The position numbers were made by a program, and so were the translations under genes. Positions 18,663-27,560 of a stretch of 64,000 nt of DNA are shown one piece after another. Location of the stretch: positions 124,001 to 188,000 of the forward strand of contig CAMWFQ010000006.1 of assembly GCA_947173495.1 (NCBI GenBank), written 5' to 3'. The DNA is from an uncultured Lachnospiraceae bacterium (GTDB taxonomy: Bacteria; Bacillota; Clostridia; Lachnospirales; Lachnospiraceae). The notes under the pieces were generated by a model, which did not search any database, had not been told where the DNA came from, and worked only from the letters and a program-made list of their open reading frames with translations. Numbering within the stretch: the stretch's first letter is position 1; each line of letters starts with the position of its first letter.

Positions 18663-19264
18663 ACCGGCTGATCCTCCCTGTCCTTCCCGCCAGCAGAAAC
18701 CTTCCTGTTAAATTCATTCATCGCCCGCTCGCTCTCTCCCTGAAGGACCATTTCCGCCGCCCTGACTGCCTTTGAAATTCCCTCTTTCATCAAAGGCTTC
18801 TCTTCCTTTGAAAAATGTCCCAGTACGTAATTCACCAGGTCATATTCTACAGGTTTTTCACCCACTCCAATCCGAATTCTCTGGAAATTTTCACTTCCCA
18901 GATGCTGGATGATATTTTTCAGTCCGTTGTGCCCTCCGGCGCTTCCTCTTTTTCTGATCCTGATCTGCCCTGGCGGTAGGCTGATATCATCTGAAAAAAT
19001 AAGAAGCTCTGTCTCTATGTCTATCTTATAATAGGCTGCCAAGGGGGCAATACTCTCTCCACTCGCATTCATAAAGGTCAGCGGTTTCACCAGAATCACT
19101 TTTTGTCCTTCTATGATTCCCATTCCGGTAAGCGCTCTGTTTTTTATATTTTTTATGGGTATGCTGTATTTGTCTGCTAATACATCTATGGCGGCAAATC
19201 CGATATTATGTCTTGTATTATCATATTCTTTTTTGGGATTTCCAAGTCCTGCTATGAGAAACAT
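18659..19264 (-). CDS. pth: Peptidyl-tRNA hydrolase
   Basis: The protein starting MFLIAGLGNPKKEYDNTRHNIGF has the catalytic His of the TRHNIGF motif, KPLTFMNASG and the Asp of FSDDISLPPG. It releases peptides from prematurely dropped peptidyl-tRNA. The start at 19264 gives the usual family N-terminus and is preceded by AAAGGAG at 6 bases. An upstream in-frame ATG at 19291, with a GAGGGTG site, would add nine residues and cannot be excluded. The product is about 200 residues, normal for Pth. The C-terminus is slightly extended and Gly/Asp-rich. Confidence 0.93.
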   Translation of the reverse strand: MFLIAGLGNPKKEYDNTRHNIGFAAIDVLADKYSIPIKNIKNRALTGMGIIEGQKVILVKPLTFMNASGESIAPLAAYYKIDIETELLIFSDDISLPPGQIRIRKRGSAGGHNGLKNIIQHLGSENFQRIRIGVGEKPVEYDLVNYVLGHFSKEEKPLMKEGISKAVRAAEMVLQGESERAMNEFNRKVSAGGKDREDQPV

Positions 19265-19354
19265 CTTCTGCTCCTTTATACTTTCCGTCATTCTGTCACC
19301 CTCGCTTTTCTCCTGATTTTGAGGGTACCCTGCCATAATAGCATATTTTTCAGG

Positions 19355-19388
19355 AAGAAAAAAGAGGTAAAGCGTCGGCTTTACCTCT
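19355..19388 (-). terminator. Terminator of the glgC-glgD-spoVG unit
   Basis: AGAGGTAAAGC (19363-19373) pairs perfectly with GCTTTACCTCT (19378-19388). On the minus strand it is followed by TTTTTTCTT. It separates spoVG from pth. Confidence 0.88.
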
Positions 19389-19436
19389 GAACTGTTACTC
19401 TGAATTCACCCTTCATTTTACATAGCGACTCTTATA

Positions 19437-19712
19437 TCATTCCCCCTCATCCGGTTCTGACAACGCCTGCCGGTATCTGTCTAGAATGATAGTCTGTATT
19501 CTTTCCCTGGTAGACGAGTTAATTGGATGAGCGATGTCTCTGTATTCGCCATCGGTAGCTTTCTTACTGGGCATTGCGATAAAAAGTCCTTTATCCCCCT
19601 CAATTACCTTGATATCATGAATCACAAATTCATCATCAATGGTAATAGAGACGATGGCGCGCATTTTGCCCTCTTTGGTAATTTTTCTTACCCGTACATC
19701 TGTAATCTGCAT
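19437..19712 (-). CDS. spoVG: Septation/regulatory protein SpoVG
   Basis: The 91-residue protein matches SpoVG over its whole length: [11 protein letters not shown] at the start, [19 protein letters not shown], then FIAMPSKK and the [11 protein letters not shown] segment. SpoVG is a small nucleic-acid-binding regulator tied to asymmetric septation in Bacillus sporulation. The C-terminal tail is acidic. A GGGGG ribosome binding site precedes the ATG. It follows glgD by only 36 bases with no terminator between, so it is probably cotranscribed with the glycogen genes, an unusual partner. Confidence 0.95.
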   Translation of the reverse strand: MQITDVRVRKITKEGKMRAIVSITIDDEFVIHDIKVIEGDKGLFIAMPSKKATDGEYRDIAHPINSSTRERIQTIILDRYRQALSEPDEGE

Positions 19713-19748
19713 AGTTCGTCCCCCTTGTCAGGTCTCCCAGATTCCCTG

Positions 19749-20867
19749 TTAGATCACGTACCTGTCATTTCTCTCTACTACAATTTTAATGCCATCACCT
19801 CCCGTATGATATGAATTTGCCCTGATCGTATCGCGGCTTTCCACGATACAGTTCTCAATGTGTGTATTGTCTCCAATGTAGACATCATTCAGTATGATAG
19901 AATTTCTGATATAACAATTATTTCCTATAAATGCTTTCTTAAAAATAACGGAGTTTTCCACTGTGCCGTTGATAATACATCCGCTGGAAATCAGAGAATT
20001 CTTTACCTGTGCCCCGGCATTATACTTGGCCGGCGGAAGATCATCCACCTTGGAATATATATCCGGATACTGCCTGAAAAAGTGGTTTCTGGTTTCCGCT
20101 TTTAAAAAATCCATGTTTGCATAAAAGTAATCCTCGACGGAAGCAATGTTTCTCCAGTAATCCTGAATCTTATAGCCATAGATCTTCTTCATATTCCTGT
20201 AGCGGATCAGAATATCTTTCACAAAATCATATCGGTCCTCTTCCGCGCATTTCTCAATCATTTCTATCAGCTGTCGTCTTCTTATGATATAAATTCCACA
20301 GGAAACCGTATTGGATCTGGCCAGCACCGGCTTTTCTTCAAACTCCTCAATGCGGCTTTCCTCGTTCATCTTAACGGTTCCGAACCGTTCCACATCTGCA
20401 TTTTCACCCATATCCTTGCAGACAACAGTCACATCTGCTTTCTTGGCGATATGATACTCCAGCACTTTGTTAAAATCCAGCTTATAAATACAATCACCGG
20501 AGGCAATCACAACATAAGGTTCGTGGCTGTTTTTAAAAAAAGAGAGGTGCTGGGCTATGGCATCCGCCGTTCCTCTGTACCAGAAACTTCCTTCTGCCGT
20601 AACTGAAGGTGTAAACACATACAGCCCTCCCTGCTTCCGGCCAAAATTCCACCATTTAGAAGAGTTCAGATGCTCATTTAAGCTTCCGGCATTGTACTGG
20701 GTAAATACAGCCACTTTTTGAATATGGGAGTTTGTCATATTGCTCAATGCAAAATCAATGCTTCGATAACTGCCCGCTATGGGCATTGCACATACGGCCC
20801 TCTTACGGGAAAGCTCTTTCATCCTGTAACTGTTTCCGCCTGCCAGTATGATCCCTATCGCCCTCAC
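19749..20867 (-). CDS. glgD: Glucose-1-phosphate adenylyltransferase subunit GlgD
   Basis: The 372-residue protein has a nucleotidyltransferase domain and a C-terminal left-handed beta helix ([30 protein letters not shown]). The glycine-rich nucleotide loop, GGQGSRL in the GlgC neighbor, is here GGNSYRM and the following catalytic region is altered, as expected for the GlgD subunit that modulates rather than catalyzes. It forms a hetero-oligomer with GlgC in ADP-glucose synthesis for glycogen. Its start overlaps the glgC stop by 4 bases. Confidence 0.93.
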   Translation of the reverse strand: MRAIGIILAGGNSYRMKELSRKRAVCAMPIAGSYRSIDFALSNMTNSHIQKVAVFTQYNAGSLNEHLNSSKWWNFGRKQGGLYVFTPSVTAEGSFWYRGTADAIAQHLSFFKNSHEPYVVIASGDCIYKLDFNKVLEYHIAKKADVTVVCKDMGENADVERFGTVKMNEESRIEEFEEKPVLARSNTVSCGIYIIRRRQLIEMIEKCAEEDRYDFVKDILIRYRNMKKIYGYKIQDYWRNIASVEDYFYANMDFLKAETRNHFFRQYPDIYSKVDDLPPAKYNAGAQVKNSLISSGCIINGTVENSVIFKKAFIGNNCYIRNSIILNDVYIGDNTHIENCIVESRDTIRANSYHTGGDGIKIVVERNDRYVI

Positions 20868-22138
20868 TGTCCATCACCCGCCTTAATCAATGTTTTTCCG
20901 CCTGCAAGGCAGTTATTCTCATAATCCTCTCTGGAAGTAATTCCACAGATACAGGTATTCTTCCCCGTCATAATACCCTGAGGTATAAAACTGTTTTCGC
21001 CAACTGTTACGATTCCGCTGTTATAGATATGAGGTTCTGTTTCATTCGGCACCTCTTCTCCCACGCCCAGCCTGACCTGATCTCCCACCTGCGTGTTCTC
21101 TGCTATAATCGCTTTGCTGATCTCGCACTCTTGTCCGATCCGGGTATTGTTCATAATAATGGAATCCCGGATAACTGTGTCTTTTCCAATGGTAACTCCA
21201 CATCCAATCACAGAATGATATACTCTCCCGTAAATATCCGATCCTTCTCCTATAATACTGCCTTCTACGACCGAGCCTTCTGCAAGATATTGAGGCGGAA
21301 GGATCTCGCTTTTCGTGTAAATCTTCCAGTACTCCTCATACAGATTAAATTCCGGAACAATATCGATCAGCTCCATATTTGCTTCCCAGTAAGAGTTCAA
21401 CGTCCCCACATCTTTCCAGTATCCATTGAATTCAAATGCATAAAGAGGACATCCTCTGTTATGACAGTAGGGAATAATATGTTTGCCAAAATCCAGTCCC
21501 GACTGCTGTGAATTCACAAGCAGAGCTTCTCTTAATGTCTTCCAGTTAAATATGTATATACCCATAGAGGCCAGGTTGCTTCTGGGATTTGCGGGCTTTT
21601 CCTCAAAATCTGTAATTTTTCGTTTTTCATCGGTGATCATAATGCCAAACCGCTTTGCTTCCTCCATTGGAACAGGCATTACCGCAATTGTTACCTCTGC
21701 CCCTTTTTCTTTATGAAAGTCCAGCATTACTTCATAATCCATTTTATATATATGGTCTCCCGAAAGTATCAGTACATACTCGGGGTGAAAGCTTTCCATA
21801 TATTCGAGATTCTGGTAAATTGCATTGGCAGTACCTGTGTACCATTCACTGTGGACATTCTTTTCATAGGGCGGAAGAACCGTTACTCCGCCGATGTTCC
21901 TGTCCAGGTCCCAGGGAATTCCAATTCCGATGTGCGTATTTAAACGCAGAGGCTGATACTGGGTCAGCACTCCCACAGTATCAATTCCGGAATTAATGCA
22001 GTTGCTTAAAGGGAAATCAATGATACGATATTTCCCTCCGAAAGATACCGCCGGTTTCGCCACCTTGGATGTTAATACTCCCAGCCTGCTTCCCTGACCA
22101 CCTGCCAGCAGCATGGCAATCATCTCTTTTTTAATCAT
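20864..22138 (-). CDS. glgC: Glucose-1-phosphate adenylyltransferase GlgC
   Basis: The 424-residue protein has the intact loop [21 protein letters not shown] (residues ~11-31), [14 protein letters not shown], the [10 protein letters not shown] substrate motif, [10 protein letters not shown] and a C-terminal beta-helix domain. It makes ADP-glucose from ATP and glucose-1-phosphate, the committed step of glycogen synthesis. GAGGTGG precedes the ATG. It is the first gene of glgC-glgD-spoVG and has a recognizable promoter. glgA and glgB are not in the window. Confidence 0.96.
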   Translation of the reverse strand: MIKKEMIAMLLAGGQGSRLGVLTSKVAKPAVSFGGKYRIIDFPLSNCINSGIDTVGVLTQYQPLRLNTHIGIGIPWDLDRNIGGVTVLPPYEKNVHSEWYTGTANAIYQNLEYMESFHPEYVLILSGDHIYKMDYEVMLDFHKEKGAEVTIAVMPVPMEEAKRFGIMITDEKRKITDFEEKPANPRSNLASMGIYIFNWKTLREALLVNSQQSGLDFGKHIIPYCHNRGCPLYAFEFNGYWKDVGTLNSYWEANMELIDIVPEFNLYEEYWKIYTKSEILPPQYLAEGSVVEGSIIGEGSDIYGRVYHSVIGCGVTIGKDTVIRDSIIMNNTRIGQECEISKAIIAENTQVGDQVRLGVGEEVPNETEPHIYNSGIVTVGENSFIPQGIMTGKNTCICGITSREDYENNCLAGGKTLIKAGDGQ

Positions 22139-22209
22139 AAGACCACCTCTTACAATTTATTATTGTAGTATTCTATCTGGTACAGGCACCGGATAGAGTC
22201 TGTGAGAAT

Positions 22210-22238
22210 AGTATATCATAGTTTCCTGTGAAAGTGAA
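22210..22238 (-). promoter_or_regulatory. Promoter of glgC
   Basis: On the minus strand, -35 TTCACT (complement 22233-22238) and -10 TATACT (complement 22210-22215) are separated by 17 bases. The leader to the glgC ATG is about 65 bases. Confidence 0.6.
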
Positions 22239-22385
22239 TATTATTTACAAATTCATTCGATAAAATTATGATTATTATGTCAATTTTCTACAACGCTATC
22301 ATTTTCTCCCAGAAGCTTTTTGGGGAAATTCTATAATAGATTCTCTCTGTTCCACTCATTCTCTGACTGCTTTTTGAAAATGTCA

Positions 22386-22414
22386 TTGGTTTTTATTGTG
22401 TAATTATATATAAT
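22386..22414 (+). promoter_or_regulatory. Promoter of murC
   Basis: -35 TTGGTT (22386-22391) and perfect -10 TATAAT (22409-22414) are separated by 17 bases, 36 bases before the murC ATG. The remaining part of the 312-base glgC/murC gap is AT-rich with no other feature I can support. Confidence 0.7.
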
Positions 22415-22450
22415 TGAGTCAAGACTATTGTAATAAACGGAGGTTTCGAT

Positions 22451-23830
22451 ATGTATCAGTTAGATTTTGATCACCCCATTCATATATATTTTATGGGAAT
22501 CGGCGGCATCAGTATGAGCGGTCTGGCAGAAATTCTTTTAGAGGAGGGCTTCAGAATTTCCGGCTCTGATCTGAAAGCATCGCCTTTAACCGAGCTTCTT
22601 ATCCGAAAAGGTGCGAACGTCTTCTATGGGCAAAAAGCCGGGAATCTGAGCAGCGATATTGACCTTGTCGTCTATACCGGCGCCATTCATCCGGATAATC
22701 CGGAATTTATTGCCATGCAGGAAATGGGGATCCCTTCTCTCACCCGGGCCCAGCTTTTAGGTCAAATCATGAAAAGCTATAAGCTCCCAATCGCTGTAAG
22801 CGGTACTCACGGCAAAACCACCACGACCTCCATGATTGCGGAAATCCTCCTGGCAGCAGATACCGACCCCACTCTTTCCATTGGCGGTATCCTGAAATCG
22901 ATTGGCGGGAATATCCGAATCGGCCACTCGGACTTTTTTGTAACCGAAGCATGTGAATATACCAACAGTTTTCTGAGTTTTTTCCCAAAAATAGGAATTA
23001 TACTTAATGTGGAGGAAGATCATATGGATTTTTTCAAAGACATCCATGATATTCGCAATTCCTTTCACAGATTTGCCATGCTTCTTCCCTCCGACGGCGT
23101 TCTGATCATTCATGGTGAAATTCCCGGGATTTCCGCTATTTTAGAGGGATTGTCCTGCCGGGTCGTCACATACGGCAGCAACAGCCGGTATGACTATCAT
23201 CCGGAAGAAATCTGCTATGACGAAAAAGGCTGCGCCAGTTTTATGCTTTTCAAAAAAAATCAGCCCTTCTCCAGAATTTCTCTTGGCGTTCCCGGCATTC
23301 ATAATATTTATAACGCTCTGGCAGCTCTTGCACTGGCAGACATTCTTTCCATTGACTTTTCCGCAGCCGCCTCTGCACTGGCCAAATTTCATGGAACAGA
23401 CCGCCGCTTCGAATATAAGGGGGATGTAAATGGTGCCGCCCTTATAGATGATTATGCGCATCACCCTTCAGAAATTACTGCAACCTTAAATGCGGCGTCC
23501 CATTATCCTCACAAAGAGCTCTGGTGTGTTTTCCAGCCTCATACCTATACCCGTACCAAAGCCTTTTTGAAGGAATTTGCCGCGGCGCTCTCCCTGGCTG
23601 ACCATATTGTGCTTACGGACATTTATCCTGCCAGAGAAACCGATAACCTTGGTATCAGCTCCCGGACACTTCAAAGCGAAATCAAAGCGCTCGGAAAAAA
23701 CTGCTATTATTTTTCCTCCTTTGAAGAAATTGAAAATTTTCTTTTAAAAAATTGTACACAGGGCGACATGTTGATAACTATGGGGGCCGGAAATGTCACA
23801 GATATTGGAAATCATCTTTTAAATCGTTGA
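22451..23830 (+). CDS. murC: UDP-N-acetylmuramate--L-alanine ligase
   Basis: The 459-residue Mur ligase begins with an N-terminal Rossmann domain (IYFMGIGGISMSGLAEIL near residue 12), then the ATP-binding loop SGTHGKTTTTSMIAEIL near 117, the central-domain ACEYTNSFLSF and the C-terminal DDYAHHPSEI and FQPHTYTRTK motifs. It adds the first amino acid, L-Ala, to UDP-MurNAc in the cytoplasm. Length and motif order match MurC and not MurD/E/F. A GGAGG lies about 9 bases before the ATG. The gene stands alone rather than in a dcw cluster. Confidence 0.97.
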   Translation: MYQLDFDHPIHIYFMGIGGISMSGLAEILLEEGFRISGSDLKASPLTELLIRKGANVFYGQKAGNLSSDIDLVVYTGAIHPDNPEFIAMQEMGIPSLTRAQLLGQIMKSYKLPIAVSGTHGKTTTTSMIAEILLAADTDPTLSIGGILKSIGGNIRIGHSDFFVTEACEYTNSFLSFFPKIGIILNVEEDHMDFFKDIHDIRNSFHRFAMLLPSDGVLIIHGEIPGISAILEGLSCRVVTYGSNSRYDYHPEEICYDEKGCASFMLFKKNQPFSRISLGVPGIHNIYNALAALALADILSIDFSAAASALAKFHGTDRRFEYKGDVNGAALIDDYAHHPSEITATLNAASHYPHKELWCVFQPHTYTRTKAFLKEFAAALSLADHIVLTDIYPARETDNLGISSRTLQSEIKALGKNCYYFSSFEEIENFLLKNCTQGDMLITMGAGNVTDIGNHLLNR

Positions 23831-23988
23831 TTGTCCACATTATCCACATATTTTTAATGAAAAAAACATTTTAAATATGTGGATATTTTATCTGGAATCA
23901 TCTTTCCATTTTTGCCTTTCTTCTCTGCTTTTTTTCATTTTCTCCTTAAGATTCTTCTTTCATATCCACATTATCCACACTATCCACG
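23831..23988. promoter_or_regulatory. Cluster of DnaA boxes upstream of the dnaD-dnaI genes
   Basis: Six 9-mers match TTATCCACA with at most two mismatches. Two abut at 23831-23848 (TTGTCCACA, TTATCCACA), one inverted ATATCCACA occupies 23878-23886, and three abut at 23962-23988 (ATATCCACA, TTATCCACA, CTATCCACG). The two exact boxes start at 23840 and 23971. The ~110 bases between the outer groups are very AT-rich. The set lies 70-230 bases before the extended -10 of the helicase-loader operon. Confidence 0.75.
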
Positions 23989-24055
23989 AACTGTGCAATG
24001 TATTGTAAATACAAGGTTTTTCGGAATTTTGCCTATTTCAATTTTGAATTGCCTG

Positions 24056-24064
24056 TGCTATAAT
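24056..24064 (+). promoter_or_regulatory. Extended -10 promoter of dnaD-dnaI-prs
   Basis: TGCTATAAT (24056-24064) is a TG-extended perfect -10. The -35 position is only a weak match. The leader to the ATG is about 45 bases and contains AGGAG at the end. Confidence 0.6.
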
Positions 24065-24115
24065 TCAACTTGCTTTCGATTCGTGTAAAAACTAAATGGA
24101 GTCAGGAGATGGCTT

Positions 24116-25201
24116 ATGGGGTGTTTTAAAATCTATCAGGAAAACAGGACTGATGTTACTGTTGTGTCCAATATCTTTATAGACAAGTATATGAAGGATG
24201 CCAATGACGCTCAGCTCAAAATATATCTATATCTGCTTCGTACTATGAGCGCTGGTTTGCCTACCAGTATTTCAGATATTGCGGATCAGTTTAACTATAC
24301 CGAAAAAGATGTCGCCAGAGCGCTCAGGTACTGGGAGAAGACTCATCTCCTCGCTCTTGAATACGACGATCAGAAAAATCTTTCCGGTATCCAGCTTGCG
24401 GATCTTTCCAAAAAATCCGGCAAAGATGTTTCTTCTGAAAAAGAAAATAGTTTAGCCCCGGTAGTCTCTCTTCACTCCGGGAAGGAAGACGCCGCTCCCA
24501 GGCCCCAGTATATAAAGCCTGCTTACACCCTTGATCAGCTGAAGGAGTTTAAGTCGAAGGAAGAGACCTCTCAGCTTCTTTTCGTGGCGGAGCAATACCT
24601 AGGCAAACCCTTAAGCCCTGCAGAAATTACTACTCTGCTGTTCTTTTCGGACAGGCTGGGGTTTTCAGAGGATCTGATCGATTATCTGATTCAGTACTGT
24701 GTTGACAAAGGGAAAAAAGATTTCCGCTATATCGAAAAGGTTGCGTTGAGCTGGGCGGAAGAGGGAATTACAACTCCAAAGCAGGCGGCAAAACTGGCCG
24801 TCAGATACGATAAAACCATATATGCTGTCATGAAAGCACTGGGTAAGTCAGGTACTCCCACCAGGACCGAAGCCGCTTTTGCCAGCCGCTGGATCAAGGA
24901 ATATGGTTTTACCCAGGATATTATTGAAGAAGCCTGCCGCCGTACCGTCATGGCGACAGACAAGCACCGTTTTGAATATGCAGACAGTATTCTTACCAGC
25001 TGGTATGGCAAAAAGGTTCACAATAAAGCCGATATCAAGGCTCTGGATGATGCCTATGCGCAAAGACGGCTTACGGCCCTGCCACAGACGGCGTCAGCCA
25101 GGGGACAGGGGATGAGCACCAGTCAATTTAATTCCTTTAATCAGTTTATGCATACTGAATATGATTTTGAGGAATTGGAAAAAGAAATTCTCAGCAATTG
25201 A
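24116..25201 (+). CDS. DnaD domain protein (replication initiation)
   Basis: The 361-residue protein has an N-terminal winged-helix region (residues ~20-95, LKIYLYLLRTMSAG then ISDIADQFNYTEKDVARALRYWEKTHLL), a low-complexity linker, and two DnaD/DnaB_2-like helical domains (~165-235 and ~240-310, the second with the YxxxIxxxW-type end seen in ILTSWYGK). Such proteins act with DnaA in helicase loading in Firmicutes. AGGAG precedes the ATG. It is followed after 22 bases by the DnaI-like ATPase and preceded by DnaA boxes, which fits a role in initiation. It is closer to the DnaB/DnaD loader group than to phage DnaD proteins, but I cannot be certain. Confidence 0.85.
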   Translation: MGCFKIYQENRTDVTVVSNIFIDKYMKDANDAQLKIYLYLLRTMSAGLPTSISDIADQFNYTEKDVARALRYWEKTHLLALEYDDQKNLSGIQLADLSKKSGKDVSSEKENSLAPVVSLHSGKEDAAPRPQYIKPAYTLDQLKEFKSKEETSQLLFVAEQYLGKPLSPAEITTLLFFSDRLGFSEDLIDYLIQYCVDKGKKDFRYIEKVALSWAEEGITTPKQAAKLAVRYDKTIYAVMKALGKSGTPTRTEAAFASRWIKEYGFTQDIIEEACRRTVMATDKHRFEYADSILTSWYGKKVHNKADIKALDDAYAQRRLTALPQTASARGQGMSTSQFNSFNQFMHTEYDFEELEKEILSN

Positions 25202-25223
25202 ACTGCACAAAGGAGAGTTTATC

Positions 25224-26195
25224 GTGGCCTTAACGAACGCGCAATATGATACCATTATGCGGGAATATGAAGAAAAACGACGAAAAAACAGGCGTCTTCT
25301 GGAGGAGCGCATGGCATATATTTATGAGCATGTAGAAGGGTACCGCGAACTGTCTGAATCCGTAGCCGCCATCTCAGTGTCCTGCGGAAAAAAGCTTCTG
25401 GAGGGAGACGGACAGGCGCTCGAAGAGCTCCATTCCTGTATCAGCAATCTTACCTCTATGAAAGAGCAGCTCTTACTTTCCGCCGGATACAAAGCCGACT
25501 ATCTTTCTCCTGTTTATGACTGCCCCGACTGCAAAGATACCGGCTACATCAACGATCAGAAATGCCATTGTTTCAAGCAGTCCATCATCCGTCTCCTCTA
25601 TGAACAGTCCGGCATTCAGGATATGCTTCTTAAGGAAAATTTTGAAATGCTTTCTTATGATTATTATCAGGGGGAGGATTTGAAGCGCTTTCAGAAAACT
25701 GTCAGCGCATGCAGAAATTTTGTAAAAACCTTTGATTCAGACTACCATAATTTATTTTTTTATGGTACAGTAGGAACAGGCAAGTCTTTTCTGTCCGGCT
25801 GTATCGCCAGAGAATTAATAGAACGCGGACATTCCGTGATCTATTTCAGCGCAGCCGGTCTCTTCGAAACATTATCCAAAAATATATTCGAATACAAAAA
25901 TAAAGAGACGCAATCTGACTTCCGGGACGACCTGCACGAGTGTGATTTGTTAATTATCGATGATCTGGGAACAGAATATACCAGAAACATTGCCCCTTCC
26001 GTGCTCTTTTCTCTTTTAAACAGACGTTGTATTGATCATAAATCAACGATTATATCCACCAATCTGTCCCTGGAAGACATACGCAACCGTTATTCCGACC
26101 GGGTATTTTCCCGGATAACCAGTCAGTATCAAATATGCAAGTTCACCGGACCAGACATCCGAATGTTACAGAAAAAACTTCAAATCAGAAAGTGA
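25224..26195 (+). CDS. DnaC/DnaI-type helicase loader ATPase
   Basis: The 323-residue AAA+ protein has an N-terminal helical part, a Cys cluster CPDCKDTGYINDQKCHC (near residue 108) that looks like the zinc-binding site of DnaI, Walker A GTVGTGKS near 185 and Walker B LLIIDDLGTE near 248. It loads the replicative helicase with the DnaD-type partner. The start is GTG at 25224 with AAAGGAG 8 bases upstream; an upstream ATG frame overlaps the dnaD end and lacks such a site. It lies 9 bases before prs. Confidence 0.88.
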   Translation: MALTNAQYDTIMREYEEKRRKNRRLLEERMAYIYEHVEGYRELSESVAAISVSCGKKLLEGDGQALEELHSCISNLTSMKEQLLLSAGYKADYLSPVYDCPDCKDTGYINDQKCHCFKQSIIRLLYEQSGIQDMLLKENFEMLSYDYYQGEDLKRFQKTVSACRNFVKTFDSDYHNLFFYGTVGTGKSFLSGCIARELIERGHSVIYFSAAGLFETLSKNIFEYKNKETQSDFRDDLHECDLLIIDDLGTEYTRNIAPSVLFSLLNRRCIDHKSTIISTNLSLEDIRNRYSDRVFSRITSQYQICKFTGPDIRMLQKKLQIRK

Positions 26196-26204
26196 GGTAC
26201 ATTC

Positions 26205-27395
26205 ATGGCGCATCGTGAAGAAAAAAGAAATCTGGAAACAATTCCTGTTGGTTCCCTCGGCCTTATTCCTTTGGAAGGATGCCGGCCTTTGGGGAAAAAG
26301 GTTGACGACTACCTGGTAAAATGGCGTACGGAGAGAGAAAGTGAGCACAAGGAATCTCTGGCGTTTGCCGGATACCAGAGAGACTCCTACATTCTGAAGG
26401 CAAACGTACCCCGCTTTGGTTCCGGCGAGGCCAAGGGCATGATCCTTGAATCCGTCCGCGGAATTGATCTGTATCTTCTGGTAGATGTCACCAATTACAG
26501 CCTGACCTATCCCCTGTGCGGACATGAAAACCATATGTCACCGGATGATCACTACCAGGATCTGAAGAGGATCATTGCCGCTGTCGGCGGAAAAGCCAGA
26601 CGGATCACTGTTATTATGCCATACCTTTACGAAAGCAGACAGCACAAAAGAACCGCCCGGGAATCTCTGGACTGTGCACTGGCTCTCCAGGAAATGGTCT
26701 CCATGGGAGTAGACAATATTATCACCTTTGATGCTCATGATCCCAGAGTACAAAATGCCATTCCTCTTAATGGTTTCGAAACTGTCCAGCCTGTTTATCA
26801 GTTTATAAAGGGTCTTTTAAAGCATATTCCCGACCTCAAACTGGACTCCCGTCATATGATGATGATCAGCCCTGACGAAGGCGGTATGAACCGGGCTATC
26901 TACATGGCCAATGTACTGGGGCTGGACATGGGTATGTTCTATAAGCGGAGAGATTATACCCGCATCATCAACGGACGTAATCCTATTGTAGCGCATGAAT
27001 TTCTCGGTTCCTCGGTAGAAGGCAAGGATATGGTCATTATCGACGATATGATTTCCTCCGGCGAAAGTGTTATCGAAGTCGCAACTGCTTTAAAAGAACG
27101 CAAAGCACGCAAGATCTTCATCTGCGCCACCTTTGGCCTGTTCACCAATGGCCTTGAGCGTTTTGACAGAGCCTATGAAAATGGCATCATTGACAGAGTT
27201 CTCACCACCAATCTGATCTATCAGACACCGGAGCTGCTTGAGAGAGAATGGTATATCGACTGTGACATGAGCAAATATATTGCTTATCTGATCGACACCC
27301 TCAATCATGATGCTTCTATCAGCGATCTTCTCGATCCCAATGAACGGATCCAAAATGCCGTGTCCAGATACAAATCAGGCGAACATATTGATTAA
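26205..27395 (+). CDS. prs: Ribose-phosphate pyrophosphokinase
   Basis: The 396-residue protein carries the PRPP-binding signature MVIIDDMISSGESVIEVA near residue 273, the flexible loop KRRDYTRIINGRNPIV, and conserved TFDAHDPRVQN. It makes PRPP from ribose-5-phosphate and ATP for nucleotide, His and Trp synthesis. It is about 80 residues longer than the classical 315-residue enzyme, with an N-terminal extension and insertions, as in a clostridial variant group. It is the third gene behind dnaD and the ATPase, with only 9 bases of spacing, and is followed by a terminator. Confidence 0.92.
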   Translation: MAHREEKRNLETIPVGSLGLIPLEGCRPLGKKVDDYLVKWRTERESEHKESLAFAGYQRDSYILKANVPRFGSGEAKGMILESVRGIDLYLLVDVTNYSLTYPLCGHENHMSPDDHYQDLKRIIAAVGGKARRITVIMPYLYESRQHKRTARESLDCALALQEMVSMGVDNIITFDAHDPRVQNAIPLNGFETVQPVYQFIKGLLKHIPDLKLDSRHMMMISPDEGGMNRAIYMANVLGLDMGMFYKRRDYTRIINGRNPIVAHEFLGSSVEGKDMVIIDDMISSGESVIEVATALKERKARKIFICATFGLFTNGLERFDRAYENGIIDRVLTTNLIYQTPELLEREWYIDCDMSKYIAYLIDTLNHDASISDLLDPNERIQNAVSRYKSGEHID

Positions 27396-27404
27396 ATACA
27401 ACAA

Positions 27405-27436
27405 CAGCCGGCGGGAATTTCGCCGGCTGCTGTTTA
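27405..27436 (+). terminator. Terminator of the dnaD-dnaI-prs operon
   Basis: CAGCCGGCG (27405-27413) pairs perfectly with CGCCGGCTG (27421-27429), and the hairpin is followed by CTGTTTAT. It lies 10 bases after the prs stop. Confidence 0.75.
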
Positions 27437-27443
27437 TGCACAC

Positions 27444-27540
27444 GGGCACCCAGAGGAAAATGTCAGCAGAAGCTGACGGGTGCCCGGCGCGCGAGCAGGG
27501 GAAGATAACTCTTCCCTGCTCGATTGTACACGGGCACCCA
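27444..27540 (-). repeat. GC-rich hairpin repeat, copy 1 (3' of metK)
   Basis: GGGCACCC (27444-27451) pairs with GGGTGCCC (27478-27485) around an inner GTCAGC/GCTGAC hairpin. A second stem CGAGCAGGG...CCCTGCTCG spans 27492-27522, and GGGCACCC recurs at 27532-27539. Relative to copy 2 it is in reverse orientation, so the two copies flank metK as inverted repeats. Confidence 0.75.
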
Positions 27541-27560
27541 GAGGAATTAGTAAGGTCTTC

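Noticed and set aside
23849-23960. Call of a chromosomal origin at the DnaA-box cluster
   Set aside because: dnaA, dnaN or other origin neighbors are absent and skew cannot be judged from one window; only a DnaA-binding region is claimed.
27436-27549. CRISPR-like repeat after prs
   Set aside because: The repeated GGGCACCC units are hairpin arms, not regularly spaced direct repeats with unique spacers, and no cas genes are present.
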